From positions 1,362,565-1,426,564 of the forward strand of contig NZ_KV917377.1 in the NCBI RefSeq assembly GCF_002019705.1: a stretch of 64,000 nt of DNA. Direction: 5' to 3'. The stretch is from Shouchella patagoniensis. Its GTDB lineage: Bacteria > Bacillota > Bacilli > Bacillales > Bacillaceae_D. The translations under genes were made by a program, and so were the position numbers. Below, piece after piece: positions 1 to 10,014 of this stretch; position 1 is the first letter of the stretch, and each line of letters begins with the position of its first letter. The notes beneath the pieces are model-generated. The model did not search any database and was not told the DNA's origin. It saw only the letters and a program-made list of their open reading frames with translations.

Positions 1-105
1 AAAGTATTGTCCTGCTCCACTATAAATTGCAACTAAACTGATGCACATCAATAAAAATATAAGGAATAGAAGTGTGTAATCTAACCCCGTTTGTTTTCTT
101 TCCAT
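1..105 (-). CDS. FtsW/RodA/SpoVE-family protein, N-terminus only
   Basis: The window cuts this gene; only the first 35 codons are present. The start ATG follows a GGAGG ribosome binding site and begins 17 bases after the stop of the next FtsW-like gene, so the two form an operon. The visible part is a short basic tail (MERKQTGLDY) followed by one hydrophobic segment ending in AIYSGAG. This is the usual first membrane helix of the SEDS glycan polymerases (FtsW, RodA, SpoVE). Which of these it is cannot be told from the fragment. Confidence 0.6.
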   Translation of the reverse strand, partial: MERKQTGLDYTLLFLIFLLMCISLVAIYSGAGQYF

Positions 106-122
106 GTAAAGCCTCCATTACA

Positions 123-1268
123 CTATGCACTTAGCGATTCATCTTCTCTTTCTTGCTTTCTTTCCTGCCGCTTATTGTTTTGGTGGATATTCGCCAATAT
201 AGCGATACTAATTAGTGTAACTAGAAGTGAAGTTCCTCCATATGAAACAAGTGGGAGCGTGATCCCAGTGATTGGCAGCATACCTGATACTGCTCCAACG
301 TTAAAGATAATTTGAATGGCTAACTGAAATACAATTCCAAATGCAAGCAAACTACCAAAAGGGCTTTTACATTTTGCACCAATCGAAATTCCTCGAAACA
401 AAATAATCCCGTAACAAAGAAAGACTAGTAAAATCCCTAAAAAACCTAACTCTTCAGAAATGACCGCTAGTATAAAATCTGTATGTCCTTCTGGTAAAGA
501 CCTCATTTTTTGTAAACTTTGACCCAGACCAAGACCGCTAAGACCACCATTAGCAATTGCTAAATAGCCATTAATTAATTGGTACCCATCTCCCATCGGA
601 TCGGCAAACGGATTCACAAAGGAGGTCAAGCGTTCAAGTCGGTACGGTTCAAAAACAGCGAGCAAAGTAAAAACAAATGCTCCTACCCCAGCAAGCCCAA
701 TTAAATGTTTCCATCTCGCACCTGAAATAAAAACAATTAAAATTGCTGTAAGCATGATAGAAGTAGCTGTACCTAAATCAGGCTGACGCATGATAAGGGC
801 AAAAACTAATCCCACAATAATTAACGGCGGCATAACTCCATTAATAAAATTATCGATATACGCTTGTTTACGTGAATAAACATGTGCTAAGTAAATAATC
901 ATTCCTATTTTCACAAACTCGGAAGGTTGTAAATTCATTGGTCCAATCCGAATCCACCTTCTAGAGCCAACTTCAGCACCAGTTCCAATAAAAACGACTA
1001 AAACGAGTAAGAAAAACGAAATAGCAATAATAAATGGTGTCAATTTTCTGTAATGCCTATATTGGAAATGCATGACAAAAACAAACAAAAAAACAGATAA
1101 TGTTAACCAAATGATTTGTCTTGTGACATAGTTAAACGGATTAGGTTCCGGTAAAAAATACCCTTCGACATAACTTGCACTATATACCATTAAAAGACCA
1201 AATAAGGTAAGAACAGCGGTTGCACCAATTAATACCCAGTCATTGTCTTTACGAAAAGAATAATTCAT
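123..1268 (-). CDS. SEDS-family peptidoglycan glycosyltransferase (FtsW/RodA-like)
   Basis: A 381-residue polytopic membrane protein of the FtsW/RodA/SpoVE family, which polymerises lipid II into glycan strands with a partner class B penicillin-binding protein. Family signatures visible are GSRRWI (about 101-106), QPSEF (114-118) and the C-terminal GITLPLVSYGGTS stretch. About ten hydrophobic segments are seen. The ATG follows GGAGGACCGA. The N-terminus (MNYSFRKDND, then a helix ending LMVYSAS) resembles division-type FtsW more than RodA, but this is an inference. A second SEDS gene starts 17 bases downstream, so two paralogues appear to be co-transcribed. No cognate penicillin-binding protein lies in the visible neighbourhood. 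Confidence 0.85.
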   Translation of the reverse strand: MNYSFRKDNDWVLIGATAVLTLFGLLMVYSASYVEGYFLPEPNPFNYVTRQIIWLTLSVFLFVFVMHFQYRHYRKLTPFIIAISFFLLVLVVFIGTGAEVGSRRWIRIGPMNLQPSEFVKIGMIIYLAHVYSRKQAYIDNFINGVMPPLIIVGLVFALIMRQPDLGTATSIMLTAILIVFISGARWKHLIGLAGVGAFVFTLLAVFEPYRLERLTSFVNPFADPMGDGYQLINGYLAIANGGLSGLGLGQSLQKMRSLPEGHTDFILAVISEELGFLGILLVFLCYGIILFRGISIGAKCKSPFGSLLAFGIVFQLAIQIIFNVGAVSGMLPITGITLPLVSYGGTSLLVTLISIAILANIHQNNKRQERKQEREDESLSA

Positions 1269-1412
1269 TCGGTCCTCCTACGGGCTCGATATCACCCAGA
1301 CAGACCTTTGCTGCCGGGGATAAACTGGCTTAATTATATCAGAGCTTGTCCCATGGAAAAAGAGGGTTTTCTGATAAACAAATGTCGAAAATCATCTAGT
1401 TTATGGGAAACC

Positions 1413-1451
1413 TGTGAAAAAAGAAACGCTGAAACATCTGTTCCAGCGTTT
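1413..1451 (-). terminator. Rho-independent terminator of the ytgP-like gene
   Basis: An inverted repeat (AACGCTG / CAGCGTT) lies directly after the stop of the flippase-like gene and is followed on the minus strand by TTTCTTTTTT. Confidence 0.75.
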
Positions 1452-1457
1452 TCTCCC

Positions 1458-3068
1458 CTATAACTTAAACCGATCACCTAATATTTTCCCAGCTAAATGT
1501 GACCGGATAGCTAAATAGAAATAAACGATAACCCCGACACCGACACTAATTAAAAGTGGACCGAATGTTGCAAGTCTAGATAAATCAGGTAGTAAATTAG
1601 AGAACCCTGCTCCCACAACCCATACAGCAACACCCATAATTGCTGTGAAAATGAAGATCAGCAACGCTCTACGAAATACGAATGTGTAATCATACTTTGC
1701 AAATCTACCGATTGCGTATACATTTAAAGCAATTCCAGCTCCAAAGCCAATATAAGTTGTCCAAATCGCTCCATATGGACCAAACCAGATGATAAAAAGG
1801 TATGTCAATCCAAGTTTTAACAGCAATGCGATAACTAAAGACAGCACGGCATTTTTTTGCCTGTTCATCCCTTGCAAAATTGCACCTGTTACCGCGTAAA
1901 TGGCAAAGAATAATGCAGATGGAGCATAATAGCGCAGCGTTTCAACTCCGAGTTCAAAGCTAGCCGGTTGACCAAACAACGCAAAGTAAATGGGTTCTGC
2001 AAGTACCGCCATCCCAACTGTAGCTGGAACGGTAACAAATAATATCACTTGATATGTCTGAGTAATATAGCCTTGCAGCAAGTTCGTATTCCCCGTTGTA
2101 TATGCTTTTGTAATCGTTGGCACCAACGTTATGGACAAGGCAGTAGCAAGCGCCATTGGAATTAATACGATTTTATGCGCCATTCCAGTTAATACCGCAA
2201 CAAAGACTTTTCCATCCTCTCCTTGTCCAGCAGCAGTCATTGCTCCTTCAATCGTATAAACATCAACGTTTTGAAACAAAGGAATCGATAAACCAACAAA
2301 TGAAAACGGCAGCGCATAGGAAATGAGTTCTTTGTACATTTTCGGTAAAGATTGTCTTGTTTTTACCGTATTCTTTGTTTGATTAACTTTCTCCAATATA
2401 GCCGCTCTTTGTTTCAAATAATACCAGATAAGAACAGCTAAACCGCCAAAACCACCGATAAATGCACCAAATGTCGCAAACCCTACAGCTAACGGCATGT
2501 CCCCACTTCCTAAGCGCATCACGACAAACGCAGCTGTAAGAATAAATAGGATGCGTACAATCTGTTCAATCACTTGCGAAACAGAAGTAGGAACCATTTG
2601 TTGGAAACCTTGTAAATAGCCTCGTAAAATAGCCATGATCGGAATAATAAGCAAAGCAACACTTACCATACGAATGACAAAGACTACATCATCGAACGTA
2701 TATAAATCATTGGGCTGCGGTTTATAACTGATCGTAGCTAAAAAAGGCGCGGCTAAAAATAATATAAGAAATGCAATAAACCCAGTAATCGCCATCAGAA
2801 AAATCCCTGACTTAAATAAGCGATGAGCAGTCTCATAGTCGCCTAAAGCATGGTATTTAGATACATATTTAGACATTGCCACAGGTACACCCATTGTCGC
2901 CAGTGTTAACACAATGGTATAGGGCATGTAGCCATTTTGATAAAGGGCAACCCCTTGTTGACCAACTATCGGGACAAAGGGAATAATATAAATAAACCCC
3001 AACATTTTTGAGGCAAGGGTTGCAAGCGTCAATGCTTTTGTTCCTTGCATTAATTTCGAGTCAGCCAT
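1458..3068 (-). CDS. ytgP: YtgP/MurJ-type lipid II flippase, MOP superfamily
   Basis: A polytopic membrane protein of the polysaccharide biosynthesis (MviN/MATE-like) family. It matches B. subtilis YtgP, which is linked to lipid II flipping. About 14 hydrophobic segments are visible, beginning with KLMQGTKALTLATLASKMLG. The reading frame stays open upstream to 3128, but the ATG at 3068 (MADSK) is the better start: it follows GGGGGAAG, and the family usually begins just before this helix. This gives about 536 residues, close to the usual length. It is transcribed alone, ending at a strong terminator before the FtsW-like gene. The shared theme is cell-wall precursor export and polymerisation. 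Confidence 0.88.
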   Translation of the reverse strand: MADSKLMQGTKALTLATLASKMLGFIYIIPFVPIVGQQGVALYQNGYMPYTIVLTLATMGVPVAMSKYVSKYHALGDYETAHRLFKSGIFLMAITGFIAFLILFLAAPFLATISYKPQPNDLYTFDDVVFVIRMVSVALLIIPIMAILRGYLQGFQQMVPTSVSQVIEQIVRILFILTAAFVVMRLGSGDMPLAVGFATFGAFIGGFGGLAVLIWYYLKQRAAILEKVNQTKNTVKTRQSLPKMYKELISYALPFSFVGLSIPLFQNVDVYTIEGAMTAAGQGEDGKVFVAVLTGMAHKIVLIPMALATALSITLVPTITKAYTTGNTNLLQGYITQTYQVILFVTVPATVGMAVLAEPIYFALFGQPASFELGVETLRYYAPSALFFAIYAVTGAILQGMNRQKNAVLSLVIALLLKLGLTYLFIIWFGPYGAIWTTYIGFGAGIALNVYAIGRFAKYDYTFVFRRALLIFIFTAIMGVAVWVVGAGFSNLLPDLSRLATFGPLLISVGVGVIVYFYLAIRSHLAGKILGDRFKL

Positions 3069-3155
3069 GACTTCCCCCGTTCTTTCCATCCAAAAGGATC
3101 TCATTCGCATTTTAGCATAGTTCGACAATCAATGTCTCTTCCTAGTTCAAATCAC

Positions 3156-3186
3156 ACAAAAAATGTTCGCCTAAATAGAGGCGAAC
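3156..3186 (-). terminator. Terminator after the SMP-30 family gene
   Basis: Perfect inverted repeat GTTCGCCT...AGGCGAAC followed on the minus strand by ATTTTTTG, just past the stop codon. Confidence 0.8.
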
Positions 3187-3189
3187 AAC

Positions 3190-4062
3190 TTATTCGTTCA
3201 ATAACTTTGGTTTGTACGGATATGAAGGTGCTCCTCCTACTTCTAACTCAACAGAGAACAAAGCTCCACTTTCTCGTTCTCCTTCTTTTGCGGCCGTAGT
3301 AATGTACAATGTCTTAAGCTCTTGTCCACCAAACGTACATGAAGTGACATTTGATGCGGGGACAATAATTTTTTTGTCGACATTTCCAGTAATTGGGTCT
3401 ACTCTTATAACTGCTCCAGCTCCCCATAATGCAACCCATAGATAACCCTCGTTATCAATGGTCATTCCATCAGGACCACCGCCATAAGTACGGTAATTGA
3501 TCGGGACAATCCCCACTTTTTCAATGTCTATTGACTCGTTGCTGTAACGATAAATGGTTGTTTCTCCAGTCACCGTTTCATTATGATAAAACAAGCGTTG
3601 CTTTGTATCCCAAGCCATCCCATTTGATATCGCCAGTCCGTCAATTTTTTTTGTTATACGTTCTTTCGTATCCAGTACAACTAATTCTCCAATCGGTGAT
3701 TTCCCATCAAAAGCCATCGTCCCGGCCCATAAACGACCAGCTGGGTCACATTTGGCATCATTAAAACGAATTTTTTTTCCTTCGTCAGGATGTAAATAAT
3801 AGGGTGTCAGTCGATCGCGACTGTAAGAATAAATGCCGTCACGCATCGCTAAAAGCAAACCGCCACCTTCTTTTTTCACTACCGCTGTTACATGTTGAGC
3901 AAACGGTAAGGTTGTATCTTCTTTTGTATCTGGATTAAAACAATGAAGGGTATACCCTTCAATATCGACCCAAAGCAACATATGATCTGTTTCATCCCAA
4001 AACGGCCCTTCTCCAAGTGTAGCTTTTCCATCCCAAACACGATTTGCTTGTATCGTCATCAT
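3190..4062 (-). CDS. SMP-30/gluconolactonase family lactonase
   Basis: A 290-residue six-bladed beta-propeller of the SMP-30/gluconolaconase/LRE family, metal-dependent sugar lactonases of the cytoplasm. The probable metal ligands are Glu18 in GEGP, the Asn in AISNGMAW (about 145) and the Asp in GGPDGMTID (about 198), all at the expected spacing. The start overlaps the stop of the upstream YjbQ-family gene by one base, so the pair is translationally coupled. The substrate cannot be deduced, since the neighbour gives no sugar pathway. The family also includes lactonase-like proteins of unknown substrate. Confidence 0.85.
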   Translation of the reverse strand: MMTIQANRVWDGKATLGEGPFWDETDHMLLWVDIEGYTLHCFNPDTKEDTTLPFAQHVTAVVKKEGGGLLLAMRDGIYSYSRDRLTPYYLHPDEGKKIRFNDAKCDPAGRLWAGTMAFDGKSPIGELVVLDTKERITKKIDGLAISNGMAWDTKQRLFYHNETVTGETTIYRYSNESIDIEKVGIVPINYRTYGGGPDGMTIDNEGYLWVALWGAGAVIRVDPITGNVDKKIIVPASNVTSCTFGGQELKTLYITTAAKEGERESGALFSVELEVGGAPSYPYKPKLLNE

Positions 4063-4460
4063 CAGCTTATCCCCTTTACGGCAAATGATCGATTTTGTCT
4101 AGGTCCATCAAATTCGCAAAAGTAAATACCTTGCCATGTACCAAGAACCAGTTTCCCGTTTTCAATTAAGATCGTTTCTGTTGAACCAACCGTTGATGTT
4201 TTTAAGTGGGCTGCTGTATTTCCTTCCATATGCATGTCCTTCTCGTGTTGCCACGGATATACTTCCTCAAGCCTCCTAAGAAAATCCTTCACTACATCCG
4301 GGTCTGCATTTTCGTTGACAGTAATACCCGCGGTAGTATGTAAAGATTGAACCACAGCAATTCCCGATTCAATTCCTTGTTCAGCAATAGCAGACTGTAC
4401 TTGTTCTGTTATATCAACCATTTCAGAATGCTTCGTTGTATTTAATCTATATGTGTTCAA
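4062..4460 (-). CDS. yugU: YjbQ/UPF0047 family protein
   Basis: A small cytosolic protein of the YjbQ (UPF0047) family, trimeric beta-sandwich proteins with weak thiamine-phosphate synthase activity in E. coli and an unknown main role. Visible family features are the [15 protein letters not shown] stretch, WQHEKDMH with its probable metal-binding histidines, and [15 protein letters not shown] near the C-terminus. A TTG start at 4460 is chosen because AAGGAG lies eight bases upstream; an in-frame GTG at 4469 overlaps that site. The gene is coupled to the SMP-30 gene by a one-base overlap. Confidence 0.82.
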   Translation of the reverse strand: MNTYRLNTTKHSEMVDITEQVQSAIAEQGIESGIAVVQSLHTTAGITVNENADPDVVKDFLRRLEEVYPWQHEKDMHMEGNTAAHLKTSTVGSTETILIENGKLVLGTWQGIYFCEFDGPRQNRSFAVKGIS

Positions 4461-4577
4461 TTTACACACTCCTTTTTAACGCTATTCCCACTGAACACTA
4501 CTTGTAATCGTATTTATGCCAATTTTATACGTTCTTATGACATAATCCCACTTAATCAATTGAAACTTCCTCATGCT

Positions 4578-4610
4578 CAAAAAAGGCTAGATCAAAAATC
4601 AATCCAGCCG
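4578..4610 (-). terminator. Terminator after the M20 amidohydrolase gene
   Basis: Imperfect stem (GGCTGGATTGATT / GATCTAGCC) with a TTTTTT run on the minus strand, 10 bases past the stop. Confidence 0.6.
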
Positions 4611-4620
4611 CCTTCTTCGA

Positions 4621-5802
4621 TTATGATGCCCCTACATATTCTTCTGCTAGTGCTAAAAAGAGTTCTCCAATATTCAACAATGCTCGTTCATCAAAGTCGA
4701 ATCGTGGATGATGATGAGGATACTGCGTAAAAGGTTCATCTGTTCGTGCTCCAACATGGAAAAATGCTCCAGGTTTTTGCTGCAAATAAAAAGCAAAATC
4801 CTCTCCGCCTAATGCGGGTGGTGCCGTGATAACAGCTTTTTCACCAAATTCCTTCGTTGCAAGTTTTCGCACAATTGTACTTTCATGCGTAGGATTAATT
4901 AAAGCCGGATACCCGTTTAAATAATCAATATCGCAGCTGACATGAGCACCACGTTCTTTTCCAGCAACAATTGACCGAATTTCATCTTCAATTAACCGAC
5001 GTGTTGCCTCATTAAATGTTCGAACCGTTCCTTCAATTATTGCTGTATCGGCTATGACGTTAAACGCAGTGCCAGATTGAAACACACCTACCGTAACAAC
5101 TGCAGGGTCCATTGGATCTGTACGACGACTAACAACCGTCTGCAAATCACCTACTAGTTGGCTACCAATAACAATTGAGTCAACTGTAGTATGAGGGTGT
5201 GCCCCGTGACCACCTTTGCCTTGGATGTTAATTGTAAAAGCATCAACAGCCGCCATAATTGGTCCTTCTGTACAACTTATTTCTCCTAAGGGGATTTGGC
5301 TCGCGACATGGGCGCCAAATACAGCATCAATTTCGTCAAGACAACCATCAGCGATCATTTCTCTTGCGCCTCCAGGAGGTTTTTCTTCTGCATGTTGAAA
5401 GATAAACACAATGTTTCCTGATAGTTGTTCCTTAATTGTCACAAGAATCGAGGCAACTCCAAGTAGTGCAGCTGTATGACCGTCGTGCCCGCAAGCGTGC
5501 ATTTTACCAGGCACTTTTGATTTATATAACACATCATTCTCTTCTTGAATTGGTAACGCATCGAAGTCAGCTCGAAACGCAATTGTCGGTCCAGGTTTTC
5601 CGCCAGTAATTTTCGCCAAAACACCTCGACCCCCTACACCCGTCTGAATATCCGTAATACCCATTCCTTTTAATTGTTCGACAATATAAGCAGGTGTTTC
5701 TACTTCCTCAAATGATAGCTCTGGATACTCATGCAAGTGTCTTCTCCATTTCACGACTTGTTCTTGAATAGCTTCTAATCTTTTTTTTGCACTAACAACC
5801 AT
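4621..5802 (-). CDS. M20-family metal-dependent amidohydrolase (peptidase M20D)
   Basis: A 393-residue cytosolic enzyme of the M20D group, which hydrolyses N-acyl or N-acetyl amino acids and similar amides using two metal ions. Ligands visible are Cys104 and His106 in HACGHDGH, Glu139-Glu140 in QHAEE, His165 in GAHVAS and the late histidine of PHHHP (about 368). A dimerisation or lid domain (about 185-295) interrupts the catalytic fold as usual. The ATG follows GGTGGAGGAAG. It is a single gene with its own terminator. B. subtilis has several paralogues (YhaA, YtnL, YxeP, YkuR), and the exact substrate is not decidable here. Confidence 0.88.
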   Translation of the reverse strand: MVVSAKKRLEAIQEQVVKWRRHLHEYPELSFEEVETPAYIVEQLKGMGITDIQTGVGGRGVLAKITGGKPGPTIAFRADFDALPIQEENDVLYKSKVPGKMHACGHDGHTAALLGVASILVTIKEQLSGNIVFIFQHAEEKPPGGAREMIADGCLDEIDAVFGAHVASQIPLGEISCTEGPIMAAVDAFTINIQGKGGHGAHPHTTVDSIVIGSQLVGDLQTVVSRRTDPMDPAVVTVGVFQSGTAFNVIADTAIIEGTVRTFNEATRRLIEDEIRSIVAGKERGAHVSCDIDYLNGYPALINPTHESTIVRKLATKEFGEKAVITAPPALGGEDFAFYLQQKPGAFFHVGARTDEPFTQYPHHHPRFDFDERALLNIGELFLALAEEYVGAS

Positions 5803-5938
5803 CTTCCTCCACCCTTTCTTTTCTACGTTCTTGTAGAATTCGATCTAATTGTTTCTAATCCTGCCGAATTACAGCTTTTGTTTTACGTGACTTTGTGTAC
5901 AATAGAAGAATCGAATCTTTAAGCAAGGTGGTTTATAT

Positions 5939-7210
5939 ATGTATGATGTAATCATTATTGGTGGTGGCCCATCTGGATTAATGGCTTCTGTGGCTGCTGC
6001 TGAAAACGGAGCAAACGTATTGCTGCTTGATAAGGGCAATAAGCTTGGTCGGAAGCTTGCTATTTCAGGAGGCGGGCGTTGTAATGTCACAAATCGAATG
6101 GAGCGTAAACAGCTCATAGAACATATACCTGGGAATGGGCGCTTTATGCATAGCCCGTTTTCCGTGTTTGATAATGAAAACATCATTCATTTTTTTGAAA
6201 ACCTCGGTATTCAATTAAAAGAAGAAGACCGCGGGCGCATGTTTCCGATTAATGATAAAGCACAAACCGTTGTTGATACGTTATTAAATAGGATTCGCAC
6301 GTTGAAAGTGGAAATCCGTACAAATACAGAGGTAGCAGATGTTTCTTACGAAGACGGTTCTGTTTCTGAAGTTACCTTAATCGACGGGAAGAAGATTAGA
6401 ACGAAAACATTAATTATCGCCACTGGAGGCAAATCAGTCCCTCATACTGGCAGCAACGGTTCTGGTTATCCTTGGGCTAAAAAAGCTGGTCATACCATTA
6501 CAGAATTGTACCCAACGGAAGTACCAATTACATTATCCGATGCATTTATTAAAGCAAAGGCACTTCAAGGATTGTCTTTGCGAGAGATTGAACTGACCGT
6601 ATCCGCACCTAATGGAAAAAAAATCAAAACGCATGAAGGAGACATGATTTTTACACACTTTGGTATATCCGGGCCAGCGGCATTGCGTTGTAGTCAATAT
6701 GTCGTTAAAGCATTGAAAAAATACAACGCCCAATGGATTCCAATGTCGATCCAATTCTTTCCTGGACAATCTCATGAAGATGTTTTTCAACAATTACTTT
6801 CAAAAATAAAAGCAGAACCTAAGAAAGCATTAAAGACGGTTTTAAAAGGGTTTGCACCAGAACGGTTATTAACGTATTTATATGACGAGTTAAAAACGCC
6901 AGTAAATGAAGTCTGTGCAAATACGCCACACGATGCACTTCGTCAATTAGCTCAAGCTTTTACCGCATTTCCATTACATGCAAATGGGACACTCTCCATT
7001 GAAAAAGCATTTGTTACAGGAGGTGGAGTTTCCGTAAAAGAAATAGAGCCTAAAACAATGCATTCAAAAAAACAGAATGGTTTATACTTCTGCGGTGAGG
7101 TTCTTGATATTCATGGTTATACAGGTGGTTATAATATTACTTGTGCGTTTTCAACAGGGTATACAGCTGGTTTAGGTGCTGCCCTTCATTCAACCGGAAA
7201 ACTGTCATAA
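5939..7210 (+). CDS. ytfP: HI0933/YhiN-type FAD-dependent oxidoreductase
   Basis: A 423-residue flavoprotein of the HI0933 family. The FAD-binding Rossmann motif is at the N-terminus (IIIGGGPSG, 6-14), followed by [13 protein letters not shown] (about 38-50). The C-terminal FAD segment includes TGGGV and [16 protein letters not shown]. subtilis YtfP is the likely orthologue; the reaction is unknown. The start follows AAGGTGG. It converges with leuS and shares a bidirectional terminator with it. Confidence 0.9.
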   Translation: MYDVIIIGGGPSGLMASVAAAENGANVLLLDKGNKLGRKLAISGGGRCNVTNRMERKQLIEHIPGNGRFMHSPFSVFDNENIIHFFENLGIQLKEEDRGRMFPINDKAQTVVDTLLNRIRTLKVEIRTNTEVADVSYEDGSVSEVTLIDGKKIRTKTLIIATGGKSVPHTGSNGSGYPWAKKAGHTITELYPTEVPITLSDAFIKAKALQGLSLREIELTVSAPNGKKIKTHEGDMIFTHFGISGPAALRCSQYVVKALKKYNAQWIPMSIQFFPGQSHEDVFQQLLSKIKAEPKKALKTVLKGFAPERLLTYLYDELKTPVNEVCANTPHDALRQLAQAFTAFPLHANGTLSIEKAFVTGGGVSVKEIEPKTMHSKKQNGLYFCGEVLDIHGYTGGYNITCAFSTGYTAGLGAALHSTGKLS

Positions 7211-7214
7211 GCTA

Positions 7215-7253
7215 AGAAAAAAAGCACCTGTTTCTAGAAACAGGTGCTTTTTA
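7215..7253. terminator. Bidirectional terminator between ytfP-like gene and leuS
   Basis: AAAAAAGCACCTG / CAGGTGCTTTTT stem with A- and T-runs on both sides between convergent genes. Confidence 0.85.
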
Positions 7254-9668
7254 TTAACCTACGACAATATTGACTAGCTTGCCTGGTACAGCGATTATTT
7301 TCCGTATTGCTTTTCCTTCAATTGCTGCTAGGACTTTATCATCTGCTCTTGCAGCTGCTTCCATTTCATCTTTAGACGCATCTTTTGCAACTACAAGCTT
7401 TGCTTTTACTTTCCCATTAATTTGAACAACAACCTCTACCTCATTTTCAACTAACATTGACTCATCAAATGTTGGCCACTCTGCATACGTAATCGTCTCA
7501 TCGTGTCCAAGCTTCTGCCATAGTTCCTCTGAAATATGTGGAGCGATCGGTGCGAGAAGTTTCACAAAGCCTTCTGCTAACTCTTTTGGAAGAACGTCTT
7601 GCTTATTTGCTTCGTTCACAAACACCATTAGCTGAGAAATACCTGTATTGAAACGAATTTCTGTATAATCTTCTGTTACTTTTTTTACTGTCTGATGGTA
7701 CGTACGAACAAGCGAGTCACTCCCCTTGCTCTCTTGTACTTTTTCATTTAATTCCCCTGTTTCTTCGTTGACAATAAGACGCCAAACACGTTCTAAGAAA
7801 CGACGTGAACCATCAAGTCCATTTGTCGACCAAGCAATCGAAGCATCAAGTGGTCCCATAAACATTTCATATAATCGAAGTGTGTCAGCACCATGGCTTG
7901 CGATAATGTCATCTGGATTAACCACATTCCCTTTTGACTTACTCATTTTTTCGTTATTATCGCCAAGGATCATTCCTTGATTAAAGAGCTTTTGGAAAGG
8001 TTCTTTAGTTGGCACAACACCAATATCATAAAGGAATTTATGCCAGAAACGAGCGTAAAGCAAATGCAGAACTGCGTGCTCAACCCCGCCAATATATATA
8101 TCAACCGGCAACCACCGCTTCACTTTTTCTGGATCTACAAGCATTTCATCATTTTTCGGATCGATGTAACGTAAGTAATACCAGCAGCTACCAGCCCATT
8201 GTGGCATTGTATTTGTCTCACGACGCCCCTTCATACCTGTAATGGGATCAGTCACTTCTAACCAGTCCGTTGCATTCGCAAGTGGCGATTCCCCAGTTCC
8301 AGAAGGCTTAATTTCTTCAAGCTCTGGCAATACGAGCGGAAGCTCACTTTCATCAATCGCTGACATTGACCCATCTTCCCAGTGAATAATCGGAATAGGC
8401 TCACCCCAATAACGCTGTCTACTAAATAACCAGTCGCGTAATCGATACGTAACTTTCTTCTGACCTGCGTTACGATCTTCTAACCAAGCAATCATTTTAG
8501 GAATAGCGTCTTGCTTGTTTAATCCGTTCAAGAAATCAGAATTAATATGTTCACCGTCACCCACGTATGCTTCTTTTGTTGTATCTCCACCAGCAACAAC
8601 TTCTTTAATTGGCAATTGGAATGTGCTTGCAAATTCATAATCACGCTCATCATGAGCAGGCACAGCCATAACGGCACCTGTTCCATAACTAATTAAAACA
8701 TAATCAGCAACCCACACCGGGATCTTTACGCCATTAACTGGATTTGTTGCATAAGCTCCCGTAAAGGCACCTGTCTTCTCTTTAGCTAAATCTGTGCGCT
8801 CCAAATCACTCTTTAATGAAACTTGTTTTTTATAAGATTCAACGGCTGCACGTTGTTCAGAAGTTGTAATTTCTTCAACAAGCTTGTGTTCTGGAGCAAG
8901 GACCATATAGGTCGCTCCAAACAATGTGTCTGGGCGTGTTGTAAAAACGTTAACAGTATGTTCGTTAATAGTAAAGGTTACTTCTGCACCTTCTGATTTG
9001 CCAATCCAGTTGCGTTGCATATCTTTTAAGCTTTCTGGCCAGTCCAGTTCATTAAGGTCTTCAAGCAAACGGTCAGCATATTCTGTAATGCGTAAAACCC
9101 ATTGCTTCATAGGACGACGTTCAACCGGATGCCCACCACGTTCACTAACACCATCAACAATTTCTTCATTTGCTAGTACTGTGCCAAGAGCTGGGCACCA
9201 ATTCACAGCTACTTCATCGACATAAGCAAGCCCTTTTTCATAAAGCTTTAGGAAAATCCATTGCGTCCATTTGTAATAATCAGGGTCCGTTGTACTAATC
9301 TCACGGTCCCAATCATAGGAGAACCCAAGCTCTTTTATTTGACGCTTGAAAGTATCAATATTTTGTTTCGTAAATGATGCTGGATGCTTTCCAGTATCTA
9401 AAGCGTATTGTTCAGCTGGAAGTCCAAACGCGTCCCAACCCATTGGATGAAGTACGTTGTATCCTTGCATTCGCTTCATTCTCGATAAAATATCTGTAGC
9501 CGTATATCCCTCTGGATGACCTACATGAAGTCCTGATCCTGAAGGATATGGAAACATATCTAGAGCATAGAAATGAGGGCGGTCCCCTTCTTCTAATGTT
9601 TTAAATGATTTATGTTCTTCCCAATATTTTTGCCACTTTTGTTCAATTCGCTGATGTGAAAATGACAT
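7254..9668 (-). CDS. leuS: Leucyl-tRNA synthetase
   Basis: Charges tRNA-Leu with leucine in the cytoplasm. Class I signatures are visible: the HIGH-type motif HVGH in the first 60 residues, the editing (CP1) domain with [13 protein letters not shown], and the KMSKS loop ([11 protein letters not shown]). The C-terminal domain ends in [15 protein letters not shown]. Length from the chosen start is 804 residues, normal for Bacillus LeuS. The frame is open to 9689, but AAAGGAGG lies seven bases before the ATG at 9668 and the family begins MSF. Expression is controlled by the T-box leader upstream. Confidence 0.97.
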   Translation of the reverse strand: MSFSHQRIEQKWQKYWEEHKSFKTLEEGDRPHFYALDMFPYPSGSGLHVGHPEGYTATDILSRMKRMQGYNVLHPMGWDAFGLPAEQYALDTGKHPASFTKQNIDTFKRQIKELGFSYDWDREISTTDPDYYKWTQWIFLKLYEKGLAYVDEVAVNWCPALGTVLANEEIVDGVSERGGHPVERRPMKQWVLRITEYADRLLEDLNELDWPESLKDMQRNWIGKSEGAEVTFTINEHTVNVFTTRPDTLFGATYMVLAPEHKLVEEITTSEQRAAVESYKKQVSLKSDLERTDLAKEKTGAFTGAYATNPVNGVKIPVWVADYVLISYGTGAVMAVPAHDERDYEFASTFQLPIKEVVAGGDTTKEAYVGDGEHINSDFLNGLNKQDAIPKMIAWLEDRNAGQKKVTYRLRDWLFSRQRYWGEPIPIIHWEDGSMSAIDESELPLVLPELEEIKPSGTGESPLANATDWLEVTDPITGMKGRRETNTMPQWAGSCWYYLRYIDPKNDEMLVDPEKVKRWLPVDIYIGGVEHAVLHLLYARFWHKFLYDIGVVPTKEPFQKLFNQGMILGDNNEKMSKSKGNVVNPDDIIASHGADTLRLYEMFMGPLDASIAWSTNGLDGSRRFLERVWRLIVNEETGELNEKVQESKGSDSLVRTYHQTVKKVTEDYTEIRFNTGISQLMVFVNEANKQDVLPKELAEGFVKLLAPIAPHISEELWQKLGHDETITYAEWPTFDESMLVENEVEVVVQINGKVKAKLVVAKDASKDEMEAAARADDKVLAAIEGKAIRKIIAVPGKLVNIVVG

Positions 9669-9705
9669 CATTCTTCCTCCTTTTACCATTCAAGTACAAC
9701 ACAAA

Positions 9706-9940
9706 AAACTCTCATCCCTAAAGGGACGAGAGTTTGGATACATTCCCGCGGTGCCACCCACATTAACAGACATACGCCTGTTCGCTTCCACATAACGGTG
9801 TGTTCCGTCAAGAGCTACTACTACGGTTCACTCTTAGCACTAAAAGGCGAGTTCACAATCGTTTTTCAGACTGGCTTGCACCAACCGCCAGTTCTCTGTT
9901 TTCTAAACGAATGTTACTAATCCTTTATCTTTGTGTTTTC
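9706..9940 (-). promoter_or_regulatory. T-box riboswitch leader of leuS
   Basis: The leader carries the conserved T-box bulge GGTGGCACCGCG (minus strand, about 9748-9762). It is followed by a terminator stem made of CTCTCGTCCC and GGGATGAGAG with a TTTTTT tail. Upstream, the stem I specifier loop reads GTGAA-CTC, placing the Leu codon CUC at 9849-9851. Uncharged tRNA-Leu would pair with the specifier and the bulge and favour the antiterminator. This agrees with leuS being the next gene. Confidence 0.93.
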
Positions 9941-9959
9941 CTATTGGTTGATATCGTTC

Positions 9960-9988
9960 ATTGTATGCAAAGTCATATCCAAAGTCAA
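9960..9988 (-). promoter_or_regulatory. Sigma-A-type promoter of the leuS T-box leader
   Basis: On the minus strand TTGACT and TACAAT are separated by exactly 17 bases, just upstream of the T-box leader and immediately after the stop of the MFS gene. Confidence 0.8.
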
Positions 9989-10014
9989 GCGGGCGTATAC
10001 CTCATATTGGCAAA

